Positions 62,501-64,000 of a stretch of DNA of 64,000 bases are shown piece by piece. The notes under the pieces were generated by a model that saw only the letters and a program-made list of their open reading frames with translations, was not told the DNA's origin and searched no databases. The stretch comes from Allolobophora icterica (Eukaryota > Annelida > Clitellata > Crassiclitellata > Lumbricidae), in NCBI GenBank assembly GCA_963556255.1, contig OY744609.1:16601386-16665385 (forward strand), given 5' to 3'. The number at the start of each line of letters is the position of its first letter. Within the stretch, counting starts at the first letter, position 1. Position numbers and translations under genes: made by a program.

Positions 62501-63460
62501 AAACACCATCCACCTTAGCCGTCTGACTGTCTGCCTGCCTGACCCCTCTGTATCCTGGAACCGATTTCATCCTTCCGCCTATCGATTATGATTTGACTAA
62601 GCACCTGTGAATAAGCTGGTTCCTGCCATTTCGCGTTTTTGGGCGCTGTAGAAATCTCGAGATTATGATTACCACAACATCAGAGGTAAGACTATTGATT
62701 GCCATCTTTCATAAAATCTTCTGAAATTCAAACTCGAGCAACTTCAAATGTTTAATACTCTGACTGAATGCATCATCAGCTGGATGCTGTGGCTCCTTTG
62801 CAATTTCTGGCTTTCCTCTTTCAGAAAACCAAGCATAGCCAGCATCCTACAGACTTAGCAGTAGTAGTAATAGTAGTATTTTTCCTGCCTTGAAGAGATC
62901 CAAGTTTTCTTTGTATTCGGCTCGTCCCGCACCAAAACTCACAAGGGCAGACGTCAAGTCACCAATTATGAAGCCCATCTGAAGACGAGAGACAATTAGG
63001 ACAGCTATTGTGTACCCTGAAAGAAACCAGTTTCATTTGCAAAGATAGCAACGTGCAACAACACTGCTCGTGCAGTATTGATCTTGTTTATGCAATCTGA
63101 GTATTTATACAAAACCTCGCTAAAGCCAATTCTCGTGTTTTGTGCATGAAATTTGTTGTTGTGCATGGTAACTAATAAGAAAAGGCTGTGCTGTTCTTGG
63201 ATGACTTGTTTTACTGGTTTGCATCAACCACCTGGACAACTTACTTCTTGGACTGCATGATGCTAACTAACAAGATATGAAAGGCAAATGGTAAACAAAA
63301 TTAACTAAGCAGAGAGTTAGTTAAAACTTGGTTTATGTGTTTCTTACACAGTTCAATCATATCTGTTGGTAGGATGTCTCCATAACCGGTTGACGTTGCC
63401 GTTGCAACGGACCAATAGATGGATGTCAAATACGCTGTGATCGGTGTATAATACGCATTT
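59555..63460 (-). CDS. K+-selective CNG-superfamily channel, C-terminal part (partial)
   Basis: Five minus-strand exons join in phase: 63460-63348, 63016-62889, 62144-61971, 60960-60820 and 59812-59555 (TGA). The pore exon has SIYWSVATATSTGYGDILPT, a potassium GYGD filter. S6 follows (YTIAVLIVSRLQMGFIIGDL), then RAEYKENLDLFK. The C-linker is ERQMVRYYNHLWHYSKGVDV and LLKDLPVCMRAEIMEKVAED. The CNBD starts VPFFLDASHSFF, with YTGQLIFNKGNYIIWKGDLA, FHFIKHGE, GQIFGIAGMLSNATYTMTVR and ARTA, then the C-helix. The LWxxxKGVD linker fits CNG/CNGK rather than HCN or KCNH. FGI replaces the usual FGE in the phosphate-binding cassette. The 5' exons (S1-S5, or further repeats if a four-repeat CNGK) lie beyond the window. 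Confidence 0.9.
61288..61703. mobile_element. 416-bp hAT-like element in the channel gene intron
   Basis: The ends are TAGGGGTCCACCGG and CCGGTGGACCCCTA with perfect 8-bp flanks GTGACCAA (61280-61287; 61704-61711). Subterminal GGAAACCGG/CCGGTTTCC words occur at both ends. No transposase is present. Confidence 0.9.
62404..62690 (+). mobile_element. LINE 3' end, family A
   Basis: It matches 8395-8685: ACACTGCTCTTTCACAAATC, CTATCCCGATTCCTCCTC, ACCTTAGCCGTCT, CTGTGAATAAGCTGGTTCC and GGGCGCTGTAGAAATC, ending with GATTATGATTAC tail units. It lies antisense in a channel gene intron. Confidence 0.85.
62883..62888 (-). other. GC-AG intron donor in the channel gene
   Basis: The S6 exon ends CTCTTCAAG and is followed on the minus strand by GCAGGA. 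Joining to KVLEDRSAPPELERQ gives the expected helix length. The alternative GT donor 42 bases on would add a Thr-rich stretch (NTTITTTAKS). Confidence 0.6.
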
Positions 63461-64000
63461 CTGTCAACTGAAGTTCATAAGCATAACAGGTTTAAGTTAA
63501 ACTTATCAAAAATATAGGCCAGGCTTTGCACCAGGATCAACAACATCAATGACATGGTAGCCAATTGTATTGAGTGCCTGCCTTGCAACAGGACTGTGTC
63601 GGTTTATTTAAACCTGCCCTGTGTTGGGCTCTTGAGCAAGTATTCCTCCAAAATTGCTTGACACCATCAGCTGATGGTTTGCAATTAGACAGTAGTGCTT
63701 AAAAATGCAGAAATAATGTTAATAATTAAAATAGTCCCAGAATCAGTTTATTGCATTTCGGCATTAAGTGTACCATCTTTTTGGACCTCTAAGAACACTC
63801 AAATATGGCTGTTGTGTGCCCTATTGTTGTTATTATATTACTATTATTAATAGAATTGTAAATTATTTAAGAATTTCAGTCCTTACAGCCTGGACTGTCA
63901 CACACGAGCTCAATCCTGTGCTTGAAGGAATATTATAGTTTTACATCCTACCTTAAATCGAATCTATTAAGACCAGGCTATCTAACTGATTCAAAATGGC
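63461..64000. other. intron of the channel gene with a SINE-like repeat
   Basis: No further channel exon was recognised up to the window edge. Bases 63540-63665 (CTCTTGAGCAAG, CCTTGCAACAGGACTG) belong to the SINE-like family seen at 18930-19060 and 50505-50612. Confidence 0.45.

Overview
The window is animal nuclear DNA, most likely from a marine invertebrate. It has many short exons with GT-AG (and two GC-AG) junctions, AATAAA signals, long microsatellites, several families of non-LTR retrotransposon ends, tRNA-derived SINEs and many short DNA transposons. The species cannot be named from the sequence. No operon, CRISPR, phage or prokaryotic feature was seen.

Four protein-coding genes can be reconstructed by joining exons in phase. 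(1) The C-terminal part of COA8 (mitochondrial cytochrome c oxidase assembly factor) on + at 14549-17655; its first exon was not found. (2) A complete three-exon BET1L/GS15 Golgi SNARE on - at 23413-21329. (3) A complete 30-exon PLEKHA5/6/7-type gene on + at 27198-55793: WW domains, PH domain, long disordered linker with NQY repeats, coiled coil, disordered tail. The exon phases agree throughout and give 1703 residues. (4) The 3' part of a potassium-selective channel of the cyclic-nucleotide-binding superfamily on - at 63460-59555, running off the right edge. It has a GYGD filter, a CNG-type C-linker and a CNBD lacking the usual cassette glutamate.

Layout: 1-5390 is dominated by a minisatellite in two opposed arrays. 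5391-14540 is a graveyard of LINE fragments and terminal-inverted-repeat elements. 14549-17655 is COA8, with LINE and MITE insertions in its second intron. 17760-21300 holds tandem duplications and repeats. 21329-23413 is BET1L. 23838-26400 holds nested transposons and a very long TG tract. 27198-56220 is the PLEKHA-type gene with many intronic insertions. 56220-59554 has no recognised gene. 59555-64000 is the channel gene.

The four genes act in unrelated processes (mitochondrial respiration, Golgi transport, cell junction or cytoskeletal scaffolding, membrane excitability), so no functional cluster is proposed. The most distinctive genomic signal is a set of at least eight short elements with CA/TA/GG-type inverted ends and 8-bp target duplications, the hallmark of hAT transposons. 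One keeps a recognisable hAT dimerisation motif. The most distinctive protein signals are the degenerate CNBD of the K+ channel, the missing ionic-layer glutamine of BET1L and the repeat-bearing linkers of the PLEKHA-type protein.
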